Shown here piece by piece: positions 8,710 through 17,890 of a stretch of DNA of 64,000 nucleotides (its first letter is position 1; each line of letters begins with the position of its first letter). Source of the DNA: Paraburkholderia edwinii. GTDB taxonomy: Bacteria; Pseudomonadota; Gammaproteobacteria; Burkholderiales; Burkholderiaceae. The notes below the pieces were generated by a model. That model was not told where the DNA came from, made no database searches, and saw only the letters and a program-made list of their open reading frames with translations. The stretch covers positions 2,542,001-2,606,000 of the forward strand of contig NZ_CP080095.1 in the NCBI RefSeq assembly GCF_019428685.1, given 5' to 3'. The translations under genes and the position numbers were made by a program.

Positions 8710-9249
8710 TTATGTTTCGCCCGCTCGAGCATGCATCCGGGCGCGCCTGCCTCTCACTGGAAGAAGATTGAAATAGTGTTCAATACGCGACAGCGCGTGA
8801 ATCGCGGCTGCGTGGCGAACTTCGTTGCGACCTCCCGCGAATTGACGTGTCTCACAGAAGGTTGTCAGTTCGCCGTCGTCTGTCCTGAAGGACCAGGCAA
8901 AGCACTGGGTTCCTGGTGCGGGTCCCCCAGCTGGCGCACCGTCCGCGACACCAGTGTTCGATACGGCGATGTCTGCGCAGCACCCTTCCTGGCGCAACGC
9001 ACCTTCAGCCATCTCGCGGGCTACTGCCTCGCTCGTCAGGCCATGCTCATCCATCGTTTTCTGACGGACACCGAGAAAGCCCGCCTTACCGGTTGGTGAG
9101 TAAGCAATAAAGCCAACGTCCAGACAGGTCCCGCTGCCGGGTACAGAGGCGAGAAGCGAGGCGATCTCGCCCGCCGTGCATGATTCGGCCGTTGCAAGCT
9201 TCTTGCCGCGAGAGCCAAGAAAAGAGACCACCTGTCGAGGGATATTCAT
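8710..9249 (-). CDS. CinA C-terminal family, nicotinamide-nucleotide amidohydrolase
   Basis: The 179-residue protein corresponds to the CinA C-terminal domain (PncC). ATAESCTAGEIASLL contains the catalytic Ser region, and GVADGAPAGGPAPGT matches the conserved glycine-rich loop. PncC deamidates nicotinamide mononucleotide to nicotinate mononucleotide in pyridine nucleotide salvage. AAGGAG six bases before the ATG at 9249 fixes the start; the upstream ATG at 9294 has none. The C-terminal 20 residues are Arg-rich and poorly conserved in style. Divergent CinA-like paralogues are common in Burkholderia, so the physiological role is uncertain. Confidence 0.8.
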   Translation of the reverse strand: MNIPRQVVSFLGSRGKKLATAESCTAGEIASLLASVPGSGTCLDVGFIAYSPTGKAGFLGVRQKTMDEHGLTSEAVAREMAEGALRQEGCCADIAVSNTGVADGAPAGGPAPGTQCFAWSFRTDDGELTTFCETRQFAGGRNEVRHAAAIHALSRIEHYFNLLPVRGRRARMHARAGET

Positions 9250-9599
9250 GCTTTTCTCCTTGACGAAGGACTTGATCCAACGGGCTGCGGTCATCCTGCA
9301 TGACCATCAGATTTTTTATCCGCCCGCGCAGATTTACCAGCGGCTGACGTCCACGTAGTTCAACGTCCTCTTTCTTCTGACCGATTTCGGCCCGTCCGCA
9401 GGCATACGCCATGCACATGTTTGCGCGCGACCCGCCGCAAATGGACCCGGTTTATAGGGATCCCGCGCAACTACGATGCCACCAGCCTGATGGATTGCGG
9501 GAAGCAGGTACGAGCCACATGCGTGGCAGGCTCGCGCCGGCCACTACATCAACGACAGGTGCCGACGATTCTCGGCGTAACGTCCTCAGGGAGCAAACC
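9250..9599. other. Divergent intergenic region
   Basis: These 350 bases lie between the CinA-like and ferritin-like genes, which are transcribed away from each other. It likely holds both promoters. I see no gene and no strong inverted repeat. Confidence 0.4.
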
Positions 9600-10094
9600 A
9601 TGACCGCAAAAACTGTCCATGATCTTTTTGTCCATTCGCTTTCCGATATTTACAGCGCGGAAAAGCAGATGACAAAGGCTTTGCCGAAGCTTGCCCGAGC
9701 CGCGACCCATTCCGAACTGAGCGGCGCGTTCACGACGCACCTCGAAGAAACGCAAGGGCAGATCGAGCGCATCGATCAGGTGGTGGAGGCCTGCGGAATT
9801 CGCCTCAAGCGGGTGAAATGCGTTGCAATGGAGGGACTCATCGAGGAGGGACAGGAGCAGATCGACGAGATTGAAAGTGGACCGGTCCTCGACGCTGCGC
9901 TTATCGCCGCGGCACAGAAGGTCGAGCATTACGAGATTGCAGCCTACGGATCGGTCATCGCGCTCGCGAAGCAACTGGGAGAAACGCACGCGGTGACGCT
10001 TCTGCTGCAGACGCTGAAGGAAGAAAAGGCTACCGACGAAAAGCTGTCGCTGCTCGCAGAAGAAAAGATCGCGGCGGAAGCGTTGGGCAAGTAG
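9600..10094 (+). CDS. YciE/YciF ferritin-like (DUF892) protein
   Basis: A 164-residue four-helix protein of the DUF892 family. It begins with LFVHSLSDIYSAEKQMTKALPK, carries ThrHisLeuGluGluThr in helix two, and has KVEHYEIAAYGS in helix three, placing the Glu and His residues expected for a di-iron site. Members are induced by stress and are thought to act as ferroxidases or iron-binding proteins. GGGAG seven bases upstream fixes the ATG at 9600. It fits the stress-gene context of the region. Confidence 0.88.
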   Translation: MTAKTVHDLFVHSLSDIYSAEKQMTKALPKLARAATHSELSGAFTTHLEETQGQIERIDQVVEACGIRLKRVKCVAMEGLIEEGQEQIDEIESGPVLDAALIAAAQKVEHYEIAAYGSVIALAKQLGETHAVTLLLQTLKEEKATDEKLSLLAEEKIAAEALGK

Positions 10095-10297
10095 CAACAT
10101 GCGACAGCCATGACTACTGTATAGGGCGAACGTGAAAGTACGGCGTGCGACACATGCTCAAGACAACCACCTGCGGTTCGCGCTCGCGGGTTGGCAGATG
10201 GCGGTCTGGTTGGTCGCCGTCGCGCTTTCGTTTTCCCTGTGAGCCACAACGGCCGCCATCCACGCGGTGGCCGATTGGGCTTCGCCAGGTGTAAGAC

Positions 10298-11203
10298 ATG
10301 AAAACCGGACAGATCGACTCTAGCGCTGGCCGTGCCTCGCGTTTGTTGAACATCATGCGTGAATCCGTCAGCCGTTTTCTGGCGGACCGGTGCCCAATGA
10401 TGGGCGCGAGCATCGGTTTCTACTCCGCGTTCTCGCTTGCGCCGACGCTGCTTATCGTGCTCGCTATCGTTGGATGGTTCTTCGGCGCGGAGGTGGGGAA
10501 GGGGCGCTTCTTTGGTCAGGTCAAAGCAATCATGGGTGCCGACGCCGCGAGCGCGATGCAGTCGATCGTCGAGCACGCCCACCGTGCTCAGGGCGGTGGC
10601 ATTGCCGCAGCGCTTTCCGGCGTGCTACTCATCGTGGGTGCATCGGCGACATTCTCATCACTGAATACTGCGCTCGATGTGGTGTTTCGCGCCAAGCCGA
10701 CGAAGGGCATTGCTGGCGTTGCCTTGCTCGTGCGAACCCGTGTACTTTCGTTCGCGCTCCTGATGGGGCTGGGCTTCCTTCTCGTAGTGTCGCTCGTGCT
10801 AGACGCCGCAGTCCAGTCATTGGGCAGTGCGATTTTCGGTAACAGCACACTGTCTATCGTGGCTGCGGTCGTGCAGTCGGTGCTCGGACTAACGGTTCTG
10901 ACAGTCGGTCTGTCGGCGCTGATCAAGTGGTTGCCCGACACCAGAGTCGAGATTCGCCACGCGGCAGCCGGCGGTCTGGTCGCAGCCGTGCTATTCACGA
11001 TCGGCCGCCATCTTTTCGGTCTCTATCTGGTCCACGCGGGCACCGCGGGAGCGTTCGGCGCTGCAGGCTCGCTGGCCGTTCTGATGATGTGGCTGTATTT
11101 CTGCGCGGCAGTGTTCCTGTTTGGGGCCGAGGTAGCTGCGGCAGCGGAAGATAAGGGGCGGGCGACTGAAGCACGGTCTGGACCGGCGCGACTGAAACAG
11201 TGA
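10298..11203 (+). CDS. YihY/BrkB family membrane protein
   Basis: This 301-residue inner membrane protein has about six membrane segments and the family features PMMGASIGFYSAFSLAP near residue 33, FSSLNTALDVVFRA near 120, and GSLAVLMMWLYFCAAVFLFGAE near 260. BrkB was named for serum resistance in Bordetella, but the biochemical role of the family is unsettled. The C-terminal 20 residues are polar and probably cytoplasmic. No operon partner is evident; the oxidase operon begins about 130 bases downstream on the same strand. Confidence 0.88.
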   Translation: MKTGQIDSSAGRASRLLNIMRESVSRFLADRCPMMGASIGFYSAFSLAPTLLIVLAIVGWFFGAEVGKGRFFGQVKAIMGADAASAMQSIVEHAHRAQGGGIAAALSGVLLIVGASATFSSLNTALDVVFRAKPTKGIAGVALLVRTRVLSFALLMGLGFLLVVSLVLDAAVQSLGSAIFGNSTLSIVAAVVQSVLGLTVLTVGLSALIKWLPDTRVEIRHAAAGGLVAAVLFTIGRHLFGLYLVHAGTAGAFGAAGSLAVLMMWLYFCAAVFLFGAEVAAAAEDKGRATEARSGPARLKQ

Positions 11204-11329
11204 TTGCGGCAGAGAAGCCGCCGCTGCCCGGCCAGGCTATGGCTCGAGGGGCTCGATATCCGCTTCGGCCAGCATCTTCAGCAGCGACAGGCTGGGGGCG
11301 GGGAGGGGGTACCCGGAGCGGCATGAAAA

Positions 11330-12442
11330 ATGCTGACCGTCTTCACCCTTCGTTCACCCCGATCAGTCATGAAGCGCAATCGTCCTTCATACCGCGGGTT
11401 GCCGAGTGCGCGTGGCCGCTATGCCGCGGCCGGGTGGCTGGCCACTTCTGCGATATCGGCTCCGCGGCTGGCAGACGCCGAGCCGCAGCAGAATGCCTTG
11501 CTGCCTGCGGGTGTGCAGGCCGCGCACATCGGGCAGTTGTGGAATCTCACGCTGGTGGTCTGCACGATTGTCTTTGCGGCCGTGCTGCTCGCCACGCTCG
11601 TCGCGCTCATGCGCAGCCGGCGAGACAACGCCGTGGCCGCGCCCGACCTCGATTCCTTGACTCGTCCCGAGCGGCGCACGCGCCGGGTGGTCGCGGCCGC
11701 CAGCATCGTTTCCGTGGTCGCGCTGTGCGGCCTGATCGTCGCCGACGTGCTGACCGATCGCGCGTTGTCGAAGCTGCCTGTCGATAACCCGGTGCGCATC
11801 GACATGACGGGGCAGCAGTGGTGGTGGCAGGTGCAATATCCGGCCGGGCAGGACATGGCTGGTTTTGCGACTGCCAATGAACTGCACATTCCCGTGGGCC
11901 ACCCGGTTATCGTGTCGCTGAAGGCCGGCGACGTGATCCACAGCTTCTGGGTGCCGAGCCTGCACGGCAAGAAAGACATGCTGCCCGGCATCACGACGTC
12001 GATCGTGTTTCGCGCGGACAAGCCCGGCGTTTACCGCGGCCAATGCGCAGAGTTTTGCGGAGCCCAGCATGCATTGATGGCGGTGCTGGTCATTGCGGAG
12101 CCGCCCGAACGTTACGACGCATGGCTGCGGCAGCAGGCTCAGCCGGCCCGGGCCCCGCTTGACGCGACGGCGCAACATGGCCGCGACGTCTTCGAGAAAT
12201 CGGCGTGCGCGGGCTGCCATACAGTGCGCGGCACATCGGCCAGCGGCACACTCGCGCCCGATCTCACGCATCTGATGAGCCGCCAGACAATCGCGGCTGG
12301 CGTGCTCGCAAATACGCCCGGGAATCTCGCCGCATGGATTCGCGATCCGCACGCATGGAAGCCTGGCGTCACGATGCCGGCGGTACCGCTTTCGGACAGC
12401 GATCTGCAGGCGGTCGTTACATGGCTTGCGACACTCCAATGA
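11330..12442 (+). CDS. ctaC: Cytochrome c oxidase subunit II with heme-c domain
   Basis: This is subunit II of a caa3-type terminal oxidase. It has a signal-like N-terminus, two membrane helices (about 68-94 and 120-140), then the periplasmic CuA domain. CuA ligands are visible as His204, Cys239, Glu241, Cys243, His247 and Met250, and the aromatic GQQWWWQVQY patch is intact. The C-terminus adds a cytochrome c domain with CAGCH (293-297) and a distal Met349. Numbering uses the start at 11330; an ATG at 11369 would give a cleaner signal peptide, and neither has a strong ribosome site. Its TGA overlaps the next start (ATGA). Confidence 0.92.
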   Translation: MLTVFTLRSPRSVMKRNRPSYRGLPSARGRYAAAGWLATSAISAPRLADAEPQQNALLPAGVQAAHIGQLWNLTLVVCTIVFAAVLLATLVALMRSRRDNAVAAPDLDSLTRPERRTRRVVAAASIVSVVALCGLIVADVLTDRALSKLPVDNPVRIDMTGQQWWWQVQYPAGQDMAGFATANELHIPVGHPVIVSLKAGDVIHSFWVPSLHGKKDMLPGITTSIVFRADKPGVYRGQCAEFCGAQHALMAVLVIAEPPERYDAWLRQQAQPARAPLDATAQHGRDVFEKSACAGCHTVRGTSASGTLAPDLTHLMSRQTIAAGVLANTPGNLAAWIRDPHAWKPGVTMPAVPLSDSDLQAVVTWLATLQ

Positions 12443-15129
12443 GCACGACCAACCAATTCCACGCAATAGAAGCGGACCTGCGGATCAAGGACGGGCCCGA
12501 TGCGACCGCAGACGCTCGCACGGCACTGGCCGACACATGGAGCGATCGGCGCGGCGTGGTCGGCTGGCTCTCGGCCGTGAACCACAAAGCGATCGGACGG
12601 CGCTTTATCGTCACGACGTTCGCGTTTTTTCTGCTCGCGGGTCTGCTCGCGCTCGCGATGCGCACGCAACTCGCGCGGCCCGACAGCCGGCTGATCGGCC
12701 CCGACCTCTACAACCAGCTGTTCACGATTCACGGCACGACGATGATGTTCCTGTTCGCCGTACCGGTGATGCAGGCGGTCGCTGTATATCTGATTCCGCT
12801 GATGATCGGCGCACGCAGCGTCGCGTTTCCGCGCATGAACGCGTACGCATACTGGGTGTTCCTGTTTGGCGGCCTCATGCTTTATGTGGCGTTCGCATTA
12901 GGCGCCGGGCCGCGTTCGGGCTGGTTTAGCTACGTGCCGCTCGCGGGGCCCGACTACGCGACCGGCAAAGGTACGGATATCTGGGCGCAGATGATCACGT
13001 TCACCGAGGTGCCGGCGCTGCTCGAAGCCGTGGTGCTCATCACGACGATCCTCAAGATGCGCGCACCCGGCATGTCTCTGAACCGTCTACCGTTATTCGC
13101 GTGGGCGACGCTCGTCACGCAGTTCATGGTGCTGTTTGCGATGCCCGCGATCATGCTGGCAAGCACCGCGCTGATTCTCGACAGGCTGGTCGGCACCCAG
13201 TTCTACAACCCCGCGCTCGGCGGCGACGTGCTGCTCTGGCAGCACCTGTTCTGGTTTTTCGGGCACCCGGAGGTGTACCTGATCTTTATTCCGGCGCTCG
13301 GTTTCATGTCGTCGATCATCCCGACGTTCTCGCGCCGGCCGATTTTCGGCTATTCGGCGATGGTTCTCGCGCTGATCGCGATCGCGTTTCTCGCGTTCGG
13401 GCTGTGGGTCCATCATATGTTCGCGACCGCGGTGCCGGAACTCGGCAAGAGCTTCTTTACCGCCGCAAGCGTGCTGATCGCTGCGCCGTCGGGTATCCAG
13501 ATTTTCTGCTGGCTCGCCACGCTGCTGACCGGTAAGCCGTCGCTAAAGGCGCCGCTGCTATTCGTCATGGCGTTCTTTTTCATACTCGTGCTCGGCGGCT
13601 TGTCGGGCGTCATGCTCGGTTCCGTGTCACTCGATTTGCAGGTGCACGACACGTACTTCGTCGTCGCACACCTACACTATGTGCTGATCGGCGGCGCCGT
13701 GTTTCCGCTATTCGGCGCGTTCTATTACTGGTTTCCCAAATTCACCGGACGCATGCTCGGCGAAACGCTCGGGCGCTGGCACTTCTGGCTGTTCTTTATC
13801 GGCTTTAATCTCACGTTCTTTCCGATGCATCTGCTCGGCCTGCATGGCATGCCGCGGCGCGTGTGGACCTACCCTCCGGGGATGGGCTGGTCGGACATGA
13901 ATGCGCTGGCGACGGCCGGCGCGTACATGATGGCCGTCGCGGTACTGCTTTTTCTTTTCAATGTCGTGCGCAGCCGTCGCCACGGCGAACGCGCGCCGGC
14001 CGATCCGTGGGGTGGCGGCACGCTCGAATGGAGCGTGCCCAGCCCGCCGCCGCCGCACAACTTCGACGTGCTGCCGGTCGTGCACGGCCGCGATCCGCTG
14101 TGGGAGCCGCAGCGCGAGCCGCGCTCGGTGTCGGGGCTGGCCGTGCATGCGCGCGAAGTGCTGACGACCGGCGTGCTTGCCGCACAGCCGGATACGCGGC
14201 CGCTGTTTCCGGGGCCGTCGATCTGGCCGTTCATCAGCGCGGTGGCGACAACCGTGTTCTTTATCGGCTCGATCTACACGCCGAGCGCGGTGTGGTGGGG
14301 CACCGCGCCCGTCGCGGCAGCGATGATCGTGTGGTTCTGGCCGACGCGCCGTGCGAATCGTATCGGGCTCGCACTCGAGCGCTGGCCGCGCGACGAGCGG
14401 GACCGGCAGCCTGAGCGCGAAGGCGCCAGAGAGGCGGGGCGGCGCGCACAGCAACGTGCAGTGCAACGACACGGCGTGCCAGGCGAGACCGAGCAGCAGT
14501 CCGCCGTCCAGCGCGAACCCGACGCCGCAACACCGAGCTCGCTCGATGTGCGCGGACTGCCGAGCTTCGGCTTCGGGCATCGCAGCCTTATGTGGTGGGC
14601 CACGGCGGGGTTGATGCTGATCGAAGGCAGCGTGTTCGCGATCACGGTCGGCATGTACTTCTATCTGCGCGCGGTCAACGCCTGGTGGCCGATGAACGCG
14701 CCGCCGCCGTCGCTGCTTTGGGGGACCTTGAATACGGCCGTGCTGCTGCTCAGCATGTGGCCGAACGCGCTTGCGAAGCGCGCGGCCGAGCGGGGCGAAC
14801 GCGCACGCGCCCGACTCTGGCTCGCTGTATGCCTGCTCTTCGCGCTTGCGTTTCTTGTTTTGCGCGGCTTCGAGTTCGCGGCGCTCAACGTCATGTGGTA
14901 TGCGAATGCGTACGGCTCGATCGTCTGGTTGCTGCTCGGATTGCACACCACGCACCTCGTGACCGATACGGTCGACACGGCAGTCCTCGCATTGCTGCTG
15001 TTCACGGGGCCGTTTGAAGGAAAGCGGCTGCTCGATGCGAGCGAAAACGCCGTGTACTGGTACTTCGTCGTGCTGAGCTGGCTGCCGATTTACGCGGTCA
15101 TCTATCTGGCGCCGCGCATTCACTTCTAA
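12439..15129 (+). CDS. ctaD: Cytochrome c oxidase fused subunits I and III
   Basis: This 896-residue fusion joins the catalytic heme-copper subunit I (about 1-560) to subunit III (about 690-896). Low-spin heme ligands are His98 and His413, the heme a3 ligand is His411, and CuB ligands are His276, His325 and His326. Glu278 in the GHPEVY motif is present, as in A-family proton-pumping oxidases. The linker region (about 560-690) contains two extra hydrophobic segments and a charged stretch of roughly 60 residues. Subunit III helices follow with EGSVFAITVGMYFYLR and a TTHLVTD motif. The ATG overlaps the stop of ctaC. Earlier in-frame starts would lie inside ctaC. Confidence 0.93.
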   Translation: MSTTNQFHAIEADLRIKDGPDATADARTALADTWSDRRGVVGWLSAVNHKAIGRRFIVTTFAFFLLAGLLALAMRTQLARPDSRLIGPDLYNQLFTIHGTTMMFLFAVPVMQAVAVYLIPLMIGARSVAFPRMNAYAYWVFLFGGLMLYVAFALGAGPRSGWFSYVPLAGPDYATGKGTDIWAQMITFTEVPALLEAVVLITTILKMRAPGMSLNRLPLFAWATLVTQFMVLFAMPAIMLASTALILDRLVGTQFYNPALGGDVLLWQHLFWFFGHPEVYLIFIPALGFMSSIIPTFSRRPIFGYSAMVLALIAIAFLAFGLWVHHMFATAVPELGKSFFTAASVLIAAPSGIQIFCWLATLLTGKPSLKAPLLFVMAFFFILVLGGLSGVMLGSVSLDLQVHDTYFVVAHLHYVLIGGAVFPLFGAFYYWFPKFTGRMLGETLGRWHFWLFFIGFNLTFFPMHLLGLHGMPRRVWTYPPGMGWSDMNALATAGAYMMAVAVLLFLFNVVRSRRHGERAPADPWGGGTLEWSVPSPPPPHNFDVLPVVHGRDPLWEPQREPRSVSGLAVHAREVLTTGVLAAQPDTRPLFPGPSIWPFISAVATTVFFIGSIYTPSAVWWGTAPVAAAMIVWFWPTRRANRIGLALERWPRDERDRQPEREGAREAGRRAQQRAVQRHGVPGETEQQSAVQREPDAATPSSLDVRGLPSFGFGHRSLMWWATAGLMLIEGSVFAITVGMYFYLRAVNAWWPMNAPPPSLLWGTLNTAVLLLSMWPNALAKRAAERGERARARLWLAVCLLFALAFLVLRGFEFAALNVMWYANAYGSIVWLLLGLHTTHLVTDTVDTAVLALLLFTGPFEGKRLLDASENAVYWYFVVLSWLPIYAVIYLAPRIHF

Positions 15130-15140
15130 GGCGAACGGAC

Positions 15141-15470
15141 ATGAGAATCTGGCTTGGGCTGCTCGCTGCACCTGCCGTCGTACTCGGTGCGCAAAGCGCG
15201 AATTATGCGCTGCTGCAGCCCGCATGCCGCCATCACACGATGGCCATGTTGCATGCGGTGAGCGTCGCCGCCTTGCTGTTCTCGATCGGTGCGGCGCTGC
15301 TCGCTTTTCGCAGCTGGCGCGTGTCGTCACAGCCGTTCGATGCCAGTTACGTGCCGCGCGATGCGCGCACTGCGTTTCTGTCGCTGATGGCGACGATCGT
15401 CGCGGCGCTCTGCGCGGTGATCCAGCTCGCCATGTATTTTCCGCAATGGTTGCTGTCGCCTTGCCAATGA
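15141..15470 (+). CDS. Small membrane protein of the oxidase operon
   Basis: The 109-residue protein has an N-terminal hydrophobic segment (signal-like, 1-20) and two further helices (about 35-57 and 80-100). It sits between the I/III fusion and ctaG, overlapping the latter by ATGA. The position suggests an accessory or subunit-IV-like component of this oxidase, but I recognise no motif. The start follows a weak purine-rich site. Confidence 0.75.
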   Translation: MRIWLGLLAAPAVVLGAQSANYALLQPACRHHTMAMLHAVSVAALLFSIGAALLAFRSWRVSSQPFDASYVPRDARTAFLSLMATIVAALCAVIQLAMYFPQWLLSPCQ

Positions 15471-16414
15471 ACAAGCGCCCGACATGGATTGCTCTGTTCG
15501 CGCTGCTTGTCGCTGCGCCGCTCGCCAACGCGCATGTGCTGTCCGACGCCGAACAAGCGGCGCCTATATTCGGCTGGAGCGTCGAGCCTTGGCCGCTCGC
15601 GCTGAGCCTGGCTAGCGCTGTTGCATATGCAACCGGGTACTTCAGGCTGCGGCGCAGAAGCGGCGCACACGGCCGCGCGTTGCACGCGCGGCATGGCTTG
15701 GCATTCGCAGGCGGCTCATGTGCGCTCGCGCTCGCATTGTTTTCGCCGCTCGATACGCTAAGCGCGTGGCTTTTTTCTGCTCACATGGTCCAGCACGAAA
15801 CCATGATGCTGGTTGCCGCGCCGCTGCTGGTGCTGGGCCGTCCGCTTGCAGTATGGATCTGGGCGCTGCCGCATGAATGGCGTTTGCGCGTGGGCCGCTG
15901 CATACGCGCGCGCCGCTTTGCCGCAAGCTGGCGTTTCCTGACCGCGCCGTTAGCCGGATGGCTGCTGCACGCTGTGGCGCTCTGGGCCTGGCATGCACCG
16001 GCGGCGTTCGAAGCGGCGCTTGTTCATCCGTTCATCCATTCGCTGCAGCACACGAGCTTTTTGCTGACGGCGCTGGTGTTCTGGTGGACCGTATTCGGCG
16101 ACGGGGCGCGGCGGCAGTCGGGCGGGCACGCGATGCTGTCGGTCTTCACGACGATGGTGCATACGACGGCGCTCGGCGCATTGATCACACTCGCGCCCGG
16201 GCTCTGGTATCCCTACTATGTCGAGCCGTGCAGCACACTCGGCATCGACCCATTGCACGACCAGCAACTGGGCGGCCTCATCATGTGGGTGCCGGGCGCG
16301 ACCGCTTACCTGATCGGAGGCCTCGCAATCGCGGCGCGCTGGCTCAAAGGCCAGTCGTCGCCGCTGCTTGCTACGGGGCGGGCCGTGGTTGTTCCGAGGG
16401 ACACGCCGCGATGA
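15467..16414 (+). CDS. ctaG: CtaG-type caa3 oxidase assembly protein
   Basis: The 315-residue membrane protein has a signal peptide (MNKRPTWIALFALLVAAPLA) and about seven helices. FSAHMVQHETMMLVAAPLLVLG and LWAWHAPAAFEAAL are the conserved caa3_CtaG motifs, and HSLQHTSFLLTALVFWW carries the His-rich helix. The family is needed for maturation of caa3-type oxidases, probably in copper delivery. It is unrelated to the Cox11-type protein that shares the name CtaG. The ATG overlaps the upstream stop and the TGA overlaps the next ATG, so the whole set is translationally coupled. Confidence 0.88.
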   Translation: MNKRPTWIALFALLVAAPLANAHVLSDAEQAAPIFGWSVEPWPLALSLASAVAYATGYFRLRRRSGAHGRALHARHGLAFAGGSCALALALFSPLDTLSAWLFSAHMVQHETMMLVAAPLLVLGRPLAVWIWALPHEWRLRVGRCIRARRFAASWRFLTAPLAGWLLHAVALWAWHAPAAFEAALVHPFIHSLQHTSFLLTALVFWWTVFGDGARRQSGGHAMLSVFTTMVHTTALGALITLAPGLWYPYYVEPCSTLGIDPLHDQQLGGLIMWVPGATAYLIGGLAIAARWLKGQSSPLLATGRAVVVPRDTPR

Positions 16415-17775
16415 AGCTGCTGCGAGTCATTCTGGCGACGCGCATCGCGATGCTCGCGGCGGCGGGCGTGATTGCCGCCGCAATGAGCGGCCTCCCAACG
16501 CCAGGCCCGGCACAAACTGGCACCGCGACAAAAACTCCGGCCGGCGCCGGTGTGCATCCCGGCGCCGACGCCGGCGCGCATATCCTTGCGCGCGGCGAGT
16601 ATCTCGCGAAAGCCGCCGACTGCGCCGGATGCCATACGGCGCCGCAAGGCGGCGCACCCTATGCGGGCGGCCTCGGCCTGGGCTCGCCGTTCGGCACGAT
16701 CGTTTCGACGAATATCACGCCGGACCCGCGCTTCGGCATCGGCCGTTACACCTACGACGAGTTCGCCCGCGCGCTGCGCGCAGGCGTCGCAAAGGACGGC
16801 AAACGGCTGTACCCGGCGATGCCTTACGCGTCATTCACAAAAATTCGCGACGACGACATGCACGCGCTCTACGCGTACTTTATGCATGGCGTCGCGCCGG
16901 TCGCGAAACCGTCGCCGCCATCCGACGTTGCGTTCCCGTTCAATCAGCGTTGGGCGCTGCGTTTCTGGCAATGGATTTTCATCCCGCATGGCGTCTATGA
17001 GCCGCGCGCCGACCGCGATGCGCAATGGAACCGCGGCGCCTATCTCGTGCAGTCGCTCGGCCATTGCGGCGCATGCCACACGCCTCGCGGCGCGGCGTAT
17101 CAGGAGCGTGGCTACGACGAGTCGTCGAACAGTTATCTGGTGGGCGGCGTGAACGACCACTGGTTCGCACCGAATCTGACCGGAGACCCAGGCGCGGGCC
17201 TCGGCCGTCTGTCGGCGCAAGACATCGCATCGTTTCTGAAGACGGGTCATGGCGCCGGCGTCGTCGCGTACGGCAGCATGGTCGAGCAGATCGAGGACAG
17301 CTCGCAGTATCTGACCGATGAAGATCTTGCAGCGATCGCGCGTTATTTGAAATCGTTGCCCGCGCAACAACCCTATGGCACCTACGCACCGCATGCCGAC
17401 GTCGCGCGCTCGCCGCAAAACGGCAGTCGCGTGCCCGATGCGCTCTCAACCGGCTACAACGTCTATCAGTCGTTTTGCGCGCGCTGCCATCGCGACGACG
17501 GCAAAGGTGTGCCCAACGCGTTCCCCGCGCTGGCCGGCAATCCGTCGGTGCTGGCGGAAAACACGACGTCGCTGATCCGGCTGCTCGTCGAAGGCGGCAA
17601 CAGCCCGTCGACCTTGACGGGTCCGCCGCGCCAGCAGATGCCGCGCTATGCCGACACGCTCGCGGATGTGCAGATTGCCCAGGTTCTCACCTATATCCGC
17701 GGCGCATGGGGCAATAACGCACAGCCGATTACGGCCAACGACGTCAGTTCGTTACGCCAACTGTTGCATAAATAG
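16411..17775 (+). CDS. Tri-heme cytochrome c, dehydrogenase-subunit type
   Basis: This exported protein of 454 residues carries three heme-binding motifs: CAGCH near residue 72, CGACH near 220 and CARCH near 364. The domain order and motifs such as ITPDPRFGIGRYTYDEF and NDHWFAPNLTGD are those of cytochrome c subunits of membrane-bound alcohol, aldehyde or gluconate dehydrogenases. No dehydrogenase catalytic subunit is adjacent. Placed as the last gene of the oxidase operon, it may deliver periplasmic electrons to the caa3 complex; that is inference. The N-terminus is a signal peptide or anchor. It starts in an ATGA overlap with ctaG. Confidence 0.88.
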   Translation: MKLLRVILATRIAMLAAAGVIAAAMSGLPTPGPAQTGTATKTPAGAGVHPGADAGAHILARGEYLAKAADCAGCHTAPQGGAPYAGGLGLGSPFGTIVSTNITPDPRFGIGRYTYDEFARALRAGVAKDGKRLYPAMPYASFTKIRDDDMHALYAYFMHGVAPVAKPSPPSDVAFPFNQRWALRFWQWIFIPHGVYEPRADRDAQWNRGAYLVQSLGHCGACHTPRGAAYQERGYDESSNSYLVGGVNDHWFAPNLTGDPGAGLGRLSAQDIASFLKTGHGAGVVAYGSMVEQIEDSSQYLTDEDLAAIARYLKSLPAQQPYGTYAPHADVARSPQNGSRVPDALSTGYNVYQSFCARCHRDDGKGVPNAFPALAGNPSVLAENTTSLIRLLVEGGNSPSTLTGPPRQQMPRYADTLADVQIAQVLTYIRGAWGNNAQPITANDVSSLRQLLHK

Positions 17776-17890
17776 CGGAGCAGGGCCGCAAAGCGCAAGC
17801 GGTATGACGCTTGCTCGGTCGATGGCGCCTTCCGTGCGCGACAGCACAAGCGCACATGTACCGTCAGCCAGGCAACTCCCGGAAACCGAC

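Noticed and set aside
10132..10242. A 36-codon GTG-started frame with one hydrophobic segment (LRFALAGWQMAVWLVAVAL)
   Set aside because: Weak ribosome site, GTG start and no recognisable family; it could be real but I cannot support it.
13708..15528. Very long minus-strand open frame opposite the oxidase genes
   Set aside because: It is antisense to strongly conserved subunit I/III codons, and its Arg/His-rich composition is what GC-rich shadow frames give.
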